Shown here: positions 12,074 through 23,175 of the stretch, piece by piece
How the letters are laid out: the number at the start of each line of letters is the position of its first letter
How positions within the stretch are numbered: the stretch's first letter is position 1
NCBI RefSeq assembly: GCF_030052815.1
Contig: NC_079496.1
Location: 7,468,897 to 7,532,896 of the forward strand
Direction: 5' to 3'
DNA: 64,000 nt
Source: Hevea brasiliensis
Taxonomy: Eukaryota; Streptophyta; Magnoliopsida; Malpighiales; Euphorbiaceae
The notes under the pieces: model-generated
Databases searched by the model: none
What the model was told of the DNA's origin: nothing
The model's input: the letters and a program-made list of their open reading frames with translations, nothing else
Program-made: the position numbers and the translations under genes

Positions 12074-12930
12074 CAATGTACAATGTACAACAATAAAAAG
12101 ACTTTAAAATAGCAAAACTTTTTTTTTAATTATTTCTTAACATCATTTAAAAGAGTGTTTTCTAAAAAAAATAATTTCAATTCATTTTTTTTTTTAACTT
12201 TCAACCACAATCTTAAACAAAAACGAAGAACAATGTTGAAACCAAGAAAGAAAAAAAACTAGGAGTTGAATCAAACGCTGGCTGTATTATCCTAATTAAA
12301 TAAATTTTAAAATATGAGAAAAAAAAGGAAAAATTTCTCACAATTATTGTGAAATATATATAATAATAAATTTGCAAGATAAGTATAAAGAGTATAATTT
12401 ATGTACTTTGTCACATAATAAACAGCTATTTTCTCATTGTGTTCAATTAATTTCATTAATAACTTTCTTTATTGCTTAGGATATCAATCTAATTTTAGCC
12501 TTCCACAAATTCTTATATAAAAATAGTGTCATCATTTTCGTATATGTCTATTTCACTATCTTCCTTCCAAAATTGGCCATAATGAGAATAGTTCAATGAG
12601 CATTAAATTCATCAAATATGTGTTTAGAGAATAGATTATTCTGTATTCTTTTTCATTTCCCCTCAATTATATTAATTTTTTTGGTCAAGTAGATGATTAT
12701 ACGCACCTCTTGCACACAGATTTTTTTTATAAACAAAAATTTTATTAATTAATTAAAAATTTAGAGGAAAAAAAAAAAAACCTAAACCTAACCAATAGCT
12801 TCTCCCTCACACCCAACCTAGATAATTACATGTTTAGTGAAAATTCTTCCCTCTTGTAGACATTAATTAATCCTCCATCTACGGCCATTGTATAATACAT
12901 GCTGCCAAAGCTAAATATGGTAAACAAATT
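11700..12930. other. AT-rich noncoding stretch upstream of the C2H2 gene copy A
   Basis: Contains a (TA)n run at 12038-12072 and several A/T homopolymers. From about 12120 onward it is alignable with 38060-38760 of segment B; between them B has an extra block (37135-38050). No gene was seen. Confidence 0.6.
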
Positions 12931-13036
12931 ACCTATAAATTAATGGGCATCCTTCAGAACAAAAATATATATATCCTCTCTCTCTCTTTGTAGTCTGCAT
13001 AGCAAACTTTTGCACACCATCACTGTGGCCCTAAAA

Positions 13037-13405
13037 GTCCTTATGCTTCTCCACGAATCGACTGTAGAATTTGTAACCATGTGTTTATGAGCTCACAAGC
13101 ACTCATAGATCATATTGAATCTCACATGGCAGACTCAACAAGGCAACCAAGCCTCATACCCTACCAAAGAAACCCATTTACCAACCCCTCGTCCCAGAAC
13201 TTTTTGCCACCAACCTTGCCATTTGCCCGCAAATAGATATAATTTGCCTTCTAATTTCCAAGAAAGAAACCCTATCTTCAGTGCAGCATCCCCACTGGCT
13301 TCTTTCTTTACGGCCAACCTCACAGTTGCAAATTTCATTGCTAGGTGTAACGAACAACTACACAATTGGTTCACAACAGGTACCTTTTCCTTATCAACCG
13401 CATGA
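13037..13405 (+). pseudogene. C2H2 zinc-finger protein gene, copy A, 5'-deleted and frameshifted
   Basis: Paralogue of 38868-39203. A TATA-like box (CTATAAAT, 12932-12940) and leader remain. The block that holds the start codon and first codons in copy B is missing, so no ATG precedes the finger in frame. The finger itself is complete: C-x2-C-x12-H-x3-H (DCRICNHVFMSSQALIDHIESH). A one-base insertion near 13230 creates a stop (ARK*), and the C-terminal part (NLPSNFQERNPIFSAASPLASFF) continues in another frame to 13405. Copy A therefore preserves the C-terminus that copy B has lost. Confidence 0.7.
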
Positions 13406-13798
13406 AGTGGCCAAAAGTTAATTGTGTAGTAGATTACTGTGAAGGGAGCTTGCATAAGTACCGTGCAGTGGAACACGTTGAGTGAAGTTCCACGAAGTTA
13501 AGATAGTAATCTTTTTTAGGCCACAACATTATTAAAATTTGTTGAGTGATTTGTATAAGAAAAAAATAATTAGTGCGTATAATTTTTTTTTTGAGTTTTT
13601 AATTCATATAAATATGATTTTCACGATATTATGCAACCCAACCATATATATAGTAGTGGTCATCTAATATCTTAATTAGAGTTTGTTGTTGTCACTTAAA
13701 AATGTGATGTACAATTCTATAAAGATATCCAATTGTTTGGCTACTTTATTAGTTTTATATTACATTCATTTCTCATGTCTTTTAAGAAATATTTCCAC

Positions 13799-14842
13799 TT
13801 CTTCTCACTCTTCAATTATTTATTTATTTTTTTACAATTCTCATGATTAGTGGTCCATTGATCACAATCATACCATGTCAGACCACTTTGAGATGTTCCT
13901 AGTCTTTTTTTCTTTCAATTTTCAAATATAGCTCTTATTCCCTTCTCTAATATTAAAAAAAAAATTATATTATGAATCAATAAACTAGACAATTATATTT
14001 TTAAATAGTTAATTCTTAAAAAAAAAAGTATTTAATTTTATTTAGTTGAATCACTAAATTACTTTAAAGAAATATTAATGTTTTGCGATAGATACATTTA
14101 AATGTTAAAGTATATAAATTTCATTATTTAATATACATTAAATCTATATAAAATAGCCATAAATGAAAAAAATATATTTTTAATGAAACTAGATTAACAA
14201 ATGGGCATGTTCAATGCTCAAAGGATCTCATACTGAAATGAAAAATAATACCCATTAATTTGACTGTTATGGGAAACTAAATAATACCCATTATTATTAG
14301 GAGCAAAGAAGCACCGTCAATGACTCTACTGAAATTTAATTAATTTTTTTTTTCTTATCAGTATGAGGTCCTTTGTGCATTGAACATGCCCATTTGTTAA
14401 TCTAGTTGCCATTTAAAAAAAAAAATTCAGGTGTTGATGTTTTTGGATTGGCACATATATTTTTTCATTTATGGCTTTTTCATATAGATTTAATGTATAT
14501 TAATAATGAAATTTTTATACTTTAACATTTAAATCTATCTATCCCAAAACATTAATATTTCTTTAAAGTAATTTAGTGATTTAACTAAATAAAATTAATT
14601 ACTTAAAAAAAAGAATTAACTACTTAAAAAAAAAATTTCTAGCTTACTGATTCATAACATAATTTTTTTTTTTTTTGTTTTTAATGTTAGAGAAGGGAAT
14701 TATGAGAGCTATATTTGAAAATTGAAAAGAAAAAAAAGTCAAGATTTGGCTAGGAACATCTCAAAGTGATCGTGGTGAATGGACCACTAATCATTGGAAT
14801 TGTAAAAAAAAAAAATAATAAATAAAAATAGGAGTGAGAATA
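13799..14842. repeat. Large foldback (inverted repeat with ~450-500-bp arms)
   Basis: Left arm about 13799-14247, right arm about 14348-14842, spacer about 100 bases. Matching landmarks: TGATTAGTGGTCC on the left against GGACCACTAATCA on the right, and AACAAATGGGCATGTTCAATG against CATTGAACATGCCCATTTGTT. Both arms are related to 8410-8850 of segment A. No transposase and no clear terminal duplication were seen. Confidence 0.85.
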
Positions 14843-14849
14843 AGTGCAA

Positions 14850-15954
14850 ATATGGGTAATTATTTTCTATCAATGGAATATGATAGTATGACCTAAGAAA
14901 GCAACAAATAATAATTCACCGAGTCTTGAAGCTATTGCGGTGACTAAAATTATTGATGCATCCTATTAATGAATACAGAAAAATAAAAATTTTTAAATCT
15001 TTAAAATTGAAAACAATTATATTCAACACTCAAAATTTGTAACAGCGAATTGTAAATTTTTATGGTATTAAAATTATTTTGTGTTTATTTTTTTATCCAT
15101 AAAAAAAAGAAAGCATTCATTATAATTTTTTATAATCTTTATTAACAAAATTTAAATTTTACTAAATTAATTTGAAGTTTAGATATAATTACTTTCATTC
15201 TTAAAATTTTATCATTTCTAACTAAAATTAAAACTTTTAATATTAATAATTATTAAAAGTTAAAATTTTTTCTTTCTAATAAGCTTTTTATTTTTTAATA
15301 TTCTAGGGTTGATGATTTTGGATTGACATGTTTTACTTTGTTGGGTGTGGAATTGCTCATCTTAGATGGATGGATTTTTTTATTCATATATTTTTTTTGG
15401 GTTTTATGTATATTAAATAATAAATTAAATTTATATACATTTACATTTAAAATATGTTTATCTCAAAATATTAGTCTGCTTTAAAATTATTTAGTGATCC
15501 AACTAAAAAAGAAACAATTAGAGAAGGTAATTTATGCATAATATAGTTTTTTTTTTAATATTAGAGAAGGTAATTTATAAGAGTTATATTTGAAAATTGA
15601 AAAAGCAAAAAAAAATAAAGATTTCGCTAGGAATATCTCAATGTGGTCTCAATCATAGTATGATTATCAATAATGTGTAAAGAGTTTCCCATTTAAAAAA
15701 CATCAAATGCAAAAGGGTGTATAAGAATCAAGCCCAAATAACAAATAGGTTAATCCTAACTTTTTAATCAAAACCCATATGAGCCCAATCTCATTTAAAA
15801 TTGTAATAAATAATATGATATTAGATCTAGGTTTAATTTTAACTTTTGAGTGTAAACTAGATGTCAAATTAACTAATTAATTAGTTCTAATATTTTAGTG
15901 GTGGTTAAATTAAACTCATATAAGCTCAATCTTGATACTTCATAGACTCTTTCG
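14850..15954. other. AT-rich spacer with a partial segment-family repeat
   Basis: The part at 15300-15660 is a diverged, opposite-strand copy of about 8640-8760 and its neighbours (landmark GGATTGACATG, then GTTGGGTGTGGAATTGCTCATC). The rest shows nothing recognisable. Confidence 0.6.
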
Positions 15955-16970
15955 GGAGCTATTATGGAGAGTTCGAACTCAAATAAGGATGGATTTATTA
16001 ATCGTTGGATTAAATTTTTACATATAGATTCGTGTATTTTGTATATACATTTTAATTAGTTTTACACATATCTCAATATAATTATCTAGTTTAACGGTTA
16101 TTAAATTCATTCTCATATAAGTTCGAGTTTTATTAAATACACCCTAATAATAATAATTAATAATATCCTATCAAATTGAGTATGCATGGTTTGTTTGATA
16201 TTTAACATTAAGAAAGATATATTTTTGCATATATTAATTAAATTTAATATATTTTTATTATAAAATTTTTGAAATAATTAATATTTTTCAAATAATTTTT
16301 TAAATCATTTTAATAATATTTATAATAATACATATTTTTTTTAAATTAACCTCAATCCAAACTGAGAAAAAAAAATCTCAACCCAAACGAGCCATAGAAA
16401 GCTGAGGCACTGTATTTCACTTATTCTTCATTCTCTTCATTTGCTGATGCCATACCCATATGGAAGCTATTATGGAGAGTTCAAACTCAAATAAGGATGG
16501 ATTTATTAATCGTTAGATTAAATTTTTACATATAGATTCGTGTATTTTGTATGTACATTTTAAATAGTTTTACACATATCTCAATACAATTATCTAGTTT
16601 AACAGTTGTTAAATTCATTCTCATATAAGTTCGAGTTTTATTAAATACACCCTAATAATAATGATTAATAATATTGTATGAAATTCGAGTATGCATGGTT
16701 TGTTTGATATTTACAATTAAGAAAAATATATTTTTGCATATATTAATTAAATCTAATACATTTTTATTATAAAATTTTTGAAATAATTAATATTTTTTAA
16801 ATAATTTTTAAATTATTTTAATAATATTTATAATAATATATATTTTTTACTAAATTAACCTCAATCCAAACTGGGAAAAAAAAATCTCAAACCAAACGAG
16901 CCATAGAAATCTGAGGCTCTGTATTTCACTTATTCTTCACTCTCTTCATTTTATGATAAATAAAATAAAA
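15955..16970. repeat. Direct tandem duplication, ~508-bp period
   Basis: Copy 1 (15955-16462) and copy 2 (16463-16970) share order and sequence from GAGCTATTATGGAGAGTTC through CTGTATTTCACTTATTCTTC, with scattered substitutions. Noncoding. Confidence 0.9.
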
Positions 16971-17985
16971 TGATAGTCCCTTTTAATTGCAAACATTTGC
17001 CTTGACTATCTCCACCGGTAGCGTTGAACATTTTGAGGTTATTTTGGTTATTTCATACAGATAAAATCTCTGAACGTAGATCTGGTTAGCCTGTCGATTT
17101 GTATAATTTTGATTATTAAAATGAAGGATTCGAAATTAAATTGTGTGGACTTTAATTTTAATTTTTATATGATTTGATTTGAGATAATTTAACTGTTATT
17201 TTTTTTTAATTTTTAAAAGATTTGAACCAATCAAAACAATTCCAATCCAATTTAATAACAACAAAAAACAAATTGTTTTTAATTAAAATTCATAAAACTC
17301 TAATTCAATTACAATTCAAGTTAAATCGAGCCGATATAGGGCTTGTTTGACATTGTTATTGAAATTTCTGTTGAGAAAATTACTTTTTCAAATATATTAG
17401 TTAGAGTATTAAAAAATAATTAAAAATTAAATTTGATCAGTTTTAATAATAAAAATATTAAAATAACAAAATTATTTTTTTAAATTATTTTTTTTAATAA
17501 TATTTAAAATAATATTTTTATTCAGAAAAACAGTTTTAAGGTCTGAAACTCAATGCCCAGGCTACAATGTTTACCGTTCTCACGTTTCACGCAGTTTTAA
17601 ATTCCCTAAAGTACCCTTGTTATTTTCTTTATTTACCTTCTGCTTGGATAATTCAACCATAACGTCGCTCTACGCCACTGGCAAAGAAACACAAACAAAA
17701 TTTTCACTTCCCAGTTGGTATCCAAAGTCTCTTTCTCTCTCTACAACCACTTTCTCTGAACCTTTTGGTCTTTTGGCTTCTCTGCAACTTTACTTTGTCG
17801 AGCTTTCATTTACGGAGAGCCAAAATTGCCTTCATCTGTCCAATTCAGAGTCTTTTTTTATAGATCTTTAGAAAAATCTTTTTTTTTTTTTTTTCCCGTT
17901 TCTGTTTCCTTTTTGGGTTCCCATTTGATGAGTGATTGATCTCGTTTTAGAGGAAACTAAAGGTCGTTTTGTTTTTTTGGCAACA
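16971..17985 (+). other. Upstream region and leader of the CIP7-like gene
   Basis: AT-rich up to about 17530. From about 17570 the base composition becomes gene-like, with pyrimidine-rich leader sequence (CTTTCTCTCTCTACAACC around 17730). An ATG at 17928 opens only three codons before a stop, so it is a possible minimal upstream ORF before the main start at 17986. No unambiguous TATA box was seen. Confidence 0.45.
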
Positions 17986-19828
17986 ATGAAGTCTTCAAGT
18001 CGGCTTGACTCGGCTGTTTTTCAACTCACTCCATCTCGGACAAGGTATCGTTTCTCTCTTTTGATTAACTTGCTTACATGTGCAGCTGATTATGCACATA
18101 AAGCCACTATTGTTTAGTTTCCTTTTAGTAAATTTGTTGCCCTTTTTTTATATAAAAAAATGACTCACTTATTGTTTGGGTCCTAAAGGAGCAATCTTTT
18201 TGTTCTGATTAATTAGTGATTTCTATTATTAGAACCTTCTTGTTTTTTAAACCATCTGAATTGGTGGTCAGCAGGTACCTTTTTTTTTTTTGAATTGGAT
18301 ATTGTTACGTTCTACTTGTTTTTTCATTTCATTTCTGTTTTATGTTTGTATATCTTGTTATTAACAACATTGTTTTGATGAATTTGACCTTGATTCACAC
18401 TTGAAAATTGTAGTGTCACCAAGGTAAAGTTTTAGTAGTTTACTTCTAATATATTTTTAAAATTTTTATTTTTTATTTTCTTGTTGATTTGTGAGTGGAA
18501 TTTGCATTTGTAGAGTTTAATGCATTGGTAGTGAGGTTATTGATTAAAATATAATTAGCTATAGGTTATTGGTTCTCTCCGCAAATGGAAAGACGGAGAA
18601 AATAGCTTCCGGTTTGGTTAATCCATTTCTTGCCCAATTGAAGATTGCGCGAGATCAAATGGCCAAGGGGGGTTACTCAATTATTCTTGAGCCAGAGCTT
18701 GGAACTGATGCAACATGGTTCACAAGAGGAACAGTTGAAAGTTTGGCCTTGCTATTTACTGCTCCTCTCACATTCTGTCTTTTGTTTGTTGTTGTTGGTG
18801 GTGTCCATCAGCATTATGTTTTTCTTGGTTTTGATTTAGCCAATATGGGAATCCATTGACCCATGTTAAAATTCCCTACATTTTTCATATTCCCATTCTA
18901 GGTTTATGAAGATTCTGTGGACTAGCTAATAAAATTCTTTATTGTGGATTCACAATTTGAAAAAGGGCAACAGCACTTGAACTCAACATACTGGTTGCAA
19001 TGATAGTTTATTAGGAGGATAGAGTTTTTAATTTGTTCAGTTTAACAGTTTTTATGTCATGACTTTTGAGTTTGGCCTTCATATTCACCTTCTTAAGCAT
19101 AATTAATGAACACAGTTATGTAATATTCCAACCCTAATGATGCAATGATGCAGACTAATATGCTTTGGACTTACAGGTTTGTTCGTTTTGTGAGCAATCC
19201 AGAGGTCTTGGAACGCGTGTATGCCTTGGAATCTGAGATCTTGCAGATTGAAGAGGCAATTGCGATTCAAAGTAACAATGAAATAGGGTTGGCCATGGTA
19301 TGATAAATCCTTGAGAAACTTATGATCTGTAAATCGGATCCTCTATTTTGATTTCAGTCATTTTTATTGCACAGGTCAAAGATCATCAAACAAAATCTGT
19401 GGAACACATTGATGGTACTGTTGAAGAAGACATCTTCCATACCGTTTTTAGTTTTATGAACTTCATGTTAACTTTAATCTATTTGGAATGGTTATACATT
19501 TTATGCTTGCTGTTCACCCTCAGTTACTGTCAATTGATTTTTCTTCTTTTTCTTCCTTCTCTTTCTAGTGGGAGGAGGATATGTGTTATCTGGTTTTATA
19601 CATACTCTTTTAGATTTTCCATCATGTGTTATAGTTGTATTAGCAAAGTTTTTTAATTTGAGATGTTATATTTTATCAAGCTTTTATTATAAGAACTAGA
19701 TTCTGAAGAATATAAATCTCCAGATTTGGTCATGTTTCTATTGGTTTTGGAATAACACTCAATGGTTTTTGACAGGTAGCAGGCCTCTGCTGGATTCTAA
19801 TGAGGAGAAAGCCATTGTCCTTTACAAG
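17986..19828 (+). pseudogene. COP1-interacting protein 7 (CIP7)-like gene, first five exons only
   Basis: Five blocks join in the expected order of the N-terminus of plant CIP7-like proteins, nuclear proteins linked to light signalling. Exon 1 is 17986-18044 (SRLDSAVFQLTPSRTR), exon 2 is 18565 to about 18741 (ANGKTEKIASGLVNPFL, then GGYSIILEPE, then WFTRGTVE), exon 3 is 19177-19297 (FVRFVSNPEVLERVYALESE), exon 4 is 19375-19414 (VKDHQTKSVEHIDG), exon 5 is 19776-19828 (SRPLLDSNEEKAIVLYK). Most junctions have GT and AG. Exon 2 is the exception: the phase needs it to end GAAAG, but the next bases are TTTGG, so the GT donor is lost or shifted by one base. At the exon 1/2 join the family's C-D pair is missing. 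The family is about 1000 residues; nothing after exon 5 was found here, and segment B starts 600 bases later. Probably a broken 5' fragment; a far-downstream remainder outside the window cannot be excluded. Confidence 0.8.
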
Positions 19829-20439
19829 GTGGGTGCACACCTAATAATTCTCATACAATGGCTTTCGACAGTGAGAGAATTGTTAAAACACCTTGAGTGA
19901 GAGCATATACCAAGGCCAGTGTCAAATCTCCAACGATTCCATCTTAATTTTTAAATTCAAACTCAATCATAATTAATCCAACCACAATGCCTATGACATT
20001 TTCCTAACGGTTTTCTAATGGGTACAAATTTGTATCCATTAAAATTTATTTGATGCACTTTACTAACATGGTAAATTTTAATTTATAATTCATTAAATGA
20101 TTTTTCTAATAATCAATACAAATATATAATCGTTAAGATTTATTTAATACACCACACTAGCACAAATAATTACTATTTTAATGATAAATGAACCCACTAG
20201 TAAGGGAAAAGTACACTTACCATTAAAATTGTTGCTCCCCATGCTAGCGAGTTATTAAATAAATCTTAATAGGTGTAAAGGGCAAAAAAAAAAAAAAAAC
20301 GTAATGGTTGCATATTTGCACCAGTTAGAAAAATTATTCATTAAATGTAATTTGCTGTGTTCATTAAATGTTATAGCCCTAAGTATCATGTTTTTAGATC
20401 ATATTGGCACATCTCAAAGTGTTTTACCCCTTCATATTG
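19829..20439. other. Intron-like/intergenic AT-rich stretch after CIP7 exon 5
   Basis: Starts with a normal donor (GTGGGT). Contains a MITE-like region: ATGGGTACAAATTTGTATCCAT is itself nearly palindromic at about 20018, and related sequence reappears inverted near 20270-20350. No further CIP7 exon was recognised. Confidence 0.45.
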
Positions 20440-20700
20440 GAAAATTTCCCCCTTCATTGCCTTTCAAATTTCATGGGTAAAATTTTCCGTGGTAATCAAA
20501 TTTTATATTAATTAATCTTCATGGTGCTTACAAAATTTATTAATTATAATTCGGTCACTAAACATTTTTAGTAATAAAATAAAAATTATGAAATAAAAAA
20601 TAAAAAATAAGAAGATGCAACAAAGTAAAATAATTACAACACTATTATTACAATAGTGAACTTTTACTTTATTGCAAACTAAAATTGTTTCAAAATTTTT

Positions 20701-20701
<1 letters not shown>

Positions 20702-20743
<42 letters not shown>
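20702..20743. repeat. (TAA)n microsatellite
   Basis: About 14 trinucleotide units. The equivalent site is shorter in segment A (about 8218-8234) and long on the opposite strand in segment C (59689-59735). Confidence 0.95.
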
Positions 20744-21394
20744 GTTAAGAAGTAATTGAAAATAAAATAAAAATTACAATAAAAAATAATTTAAATATAT
20801 ATAATTAAAAAAGAATGGAAAAAAAAGGTAATAAATTATCTTAAAAAAAGAAAGTTTGTAAAAAAAAATAAAAAGAATAGGGGTCCATGTCACTGTTACT
20901 GAACAGTGACTTGGGATTTCCTTTTTGCACATATTGTAACGTCCCCACCAAAGGTAGTCCGTACATTTTACTGTTCTGATGACTAATGTCTGTACGGACA
21001 ATAAAAATGTCTGGAACTACACTTAAACTATAGTGAGGAGGCATAAATTAATGAAATAAATATTAAAAAAATATAGGAAAAATTTTGAGAAATAAAATAA
21101 AATTTAGAGAATTTATTTATTTGGTACAAAAATAATAAAAATAACCCGATATGCACCATGAAAGGCATTTTGGTCATTTCACCCCTAGATGTGAATTTTG
21201 ACTTAAATGTCAAATTAAAATTTGGAAATAGAATAATTAACATAAATTAATTTTATGAATTTGAAATTGAAAAATGAGAAGAGAAAGAAGAAGAAAAGAA
21301 AAGAAAAGAAAAGGAAAGAAAAGAAAAGAAAGGAAAGAAAAGAAAAGAAAGGAAATAGATTTATGAAATTTAAAAACAATAAAGTACACATAAA

Positions 21395-21407
21395 TATATA
21401 TATAAAT
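21395..21407 (+). promoter_or_regulatory. TATA box of element 1 5' LTR
   Basis: TATATATATAAAT-type sequence about 460 bases into the LTR, after the purine tract and before a CT-rich leader (CCCTCTTCTTCTTCCTC). The equivalent in the 3' LTR is near 27165-27176. Confidence 0.55.
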
Positions 21408-22219
21408 ACCCACAAGAGACAAAACCCACCAACCCTCTTCTTCTTCCTCTTCTCTCTCCCTCCTTGCCGTCTCCCTTAGTGTCTCCCTTCCTCCATTTTT
21501 GTTCTTCTTAAAGCTTGATTTTCCAAGCTTTCTCCTCCCCAAAACCCATAGACCCCTTCACAAAAAAATTTAGCCCACACCATAAGGAAGCTTTAGATAC
21601 CCATTAGAAGAAGAAAGATTAAAGTTTGAAGTGGGTCACAAGAGGTTAGTGCACTAATCCCTCTTCTTCTCTTTATTAAACATGAAAAGCATGTTTAGCT
21701 AAGCATAAATACCATTAAAACAAAAAGAAAATCTAGAGGAAAGAACCCTTGAATTTTTGGCAGCCATGGAACTTGAAATTTATTGCTTTTAAGTGATGAA
21801 AAATGGTTCTATGAGAATGTGTAATTAGTTGAAATGTTTGGGTGTTTGATTGTGTAGTGTTTGTGTAAATTTGAAACTTTGAAAACTAGGGTTTGTGTAA
21901 ATGTTGAGGACTTTGTGTAAAATGTTGAAATTGATCTATTGGGATGAGATTGTTGCTTATAGAAGTGTATTGCATCCAAATTGAAGTAAGGAAGTTGGAG
22001 GAGGTTGAGTTTTGGAAGTGTCAATTTTCTGCAGGTTGTGTTTGTTGAGGGCAGTGTACATTTTAGGCCATAAATAAAATTGTGTGACCCCAATTGGTAT
22101 GAGGCCAATTGGAGGTGAAACTAGACCCAAAATAGCCCATTTTCCATGAAGAAACCATGCCCAAATTCTGTCCAAAACTTGACCTAAATACTGTCCAAAT
22201 TCGGATTTCCCTGCAACCC

Positions 22220-23175
22220 AACCCAGAAAATGACCAAATGAACAGTACGTGTTCATTTGGTCATAACTCTCTATACTGGTCCAAATAACCTAAAATTTTA
22301 ACCATGGAAAGTTTAGACATAGGGCTACACTTTTCATGAAGACCACTTAACCCAGTTTTGCCTTTAACAAATTCAAATTGTTAGCACAAGTTGGGTCACT
22401 GAAACTGCCAACCCAGAAAATGACCAAATGAACAGTACGTGTTCATTTGGTCATAACTCTCTATACTGGTCCAAATAACCTAAAATTTTAACCATGGAAA
22501 GTTTAGACATAGGGCTACACTTTTCATGAAGACCACTTAACCCAGTTTTGCCTTTAACAAATTCAAATTGTTAGCACAAGTTGGGTCACTGAAACTGCCA
22601 ACCCAGAAAATGACCAAATGAACAGTACGTGCTCATTTGGTCATAACTCTCTCTATACTGGTCCAAATGACCTAAAATTTTACCCATGGAAAGTTTAGAC
22701 ATAGGGCTACACTTTTCATGAAGACCACTTAACCCAGTTTTGCCTTTAACAAATTCAAATTGTTAGCACAAATTGGGTCACTGAAACTGCCAACCCAGAA
22801 AATGACCAAATGAACAGTACGTGTTCATTTGGTCATAACTCTCTCTATACTGGTCCAAATGACCTAAAATTTTAACCATGGAAAGTTTAGACATAGGGCT
22901 ACACTTTTCATGAAGACCACTTAACCCAGTTTTGCCTTTAACAAATTCAAATTGTTAGCACAAGTTGGGTCGCTGAAACTGCCAACCCAGAAAATGACCA
23001 AATGAACAGTACGTGTTCATTTGGTCATAACTCTCTCTATACTGGTCCAAATGACCTAAAATTTTACCCATGGAAAGTTTAGACATAGGGCTACACTTTT
23101 CATGAAGACCACTTAACCCAGTTTTGCCTTTAACCAATTCAAATTATTAGCACAAGTTGGGTCACTGAAACTGCC
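22220..23175 (+). repeat. LTR tandem array, five 190-192-bp units (element 1, 5' LTR)
   Basis: Units start at 22220, 22410, 22600, 22792 and 22984 with AACCCAGAAAATGACC. Each contains a hairpin: ATGACCAAATGAAC, a 7-base loop, then GTTCATTTGGTCAT (first copy 22230-22264; one unit carries a single mismatch). A truncated sixth start follows at 23176. Confidence 0.95.

Larger units (their letters stand above)
7510..13480 (+). repeat. Segment A: host segment present three times in the window
   Basis: The part from about 7968 to 13290 is collinear with 20440-39175 (segment B, after removing inserted elements). The part from about 7510 to 9713 reappears inverted at 58267-63000 (segment C), and 10930-11700 reappears at 52451-54071. 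Copy A is not interrupted by LTR elements, so it gives the empty target sites for the insertions in B. It carries damaged copies of two small genes. The right boundary is uncertain because B is cut by an LTR at the place equivalent to about 13290. Confidence 0.85.

Noticed and set aside
13135..13476. 113-codon minus-strand frame opposite the C2H2 gene copy A
   Set aside because: Antisense shadow of a coding region; no conserved features, and not open in copy B.
21237..21542. Minus-strand frame rich in F, L and S (repeats at 26981-27313 and 40567-40892)
   Set aside because: By-product of the (AAAAG)n purine tract in the LTR; low-complexity translation with no domain.
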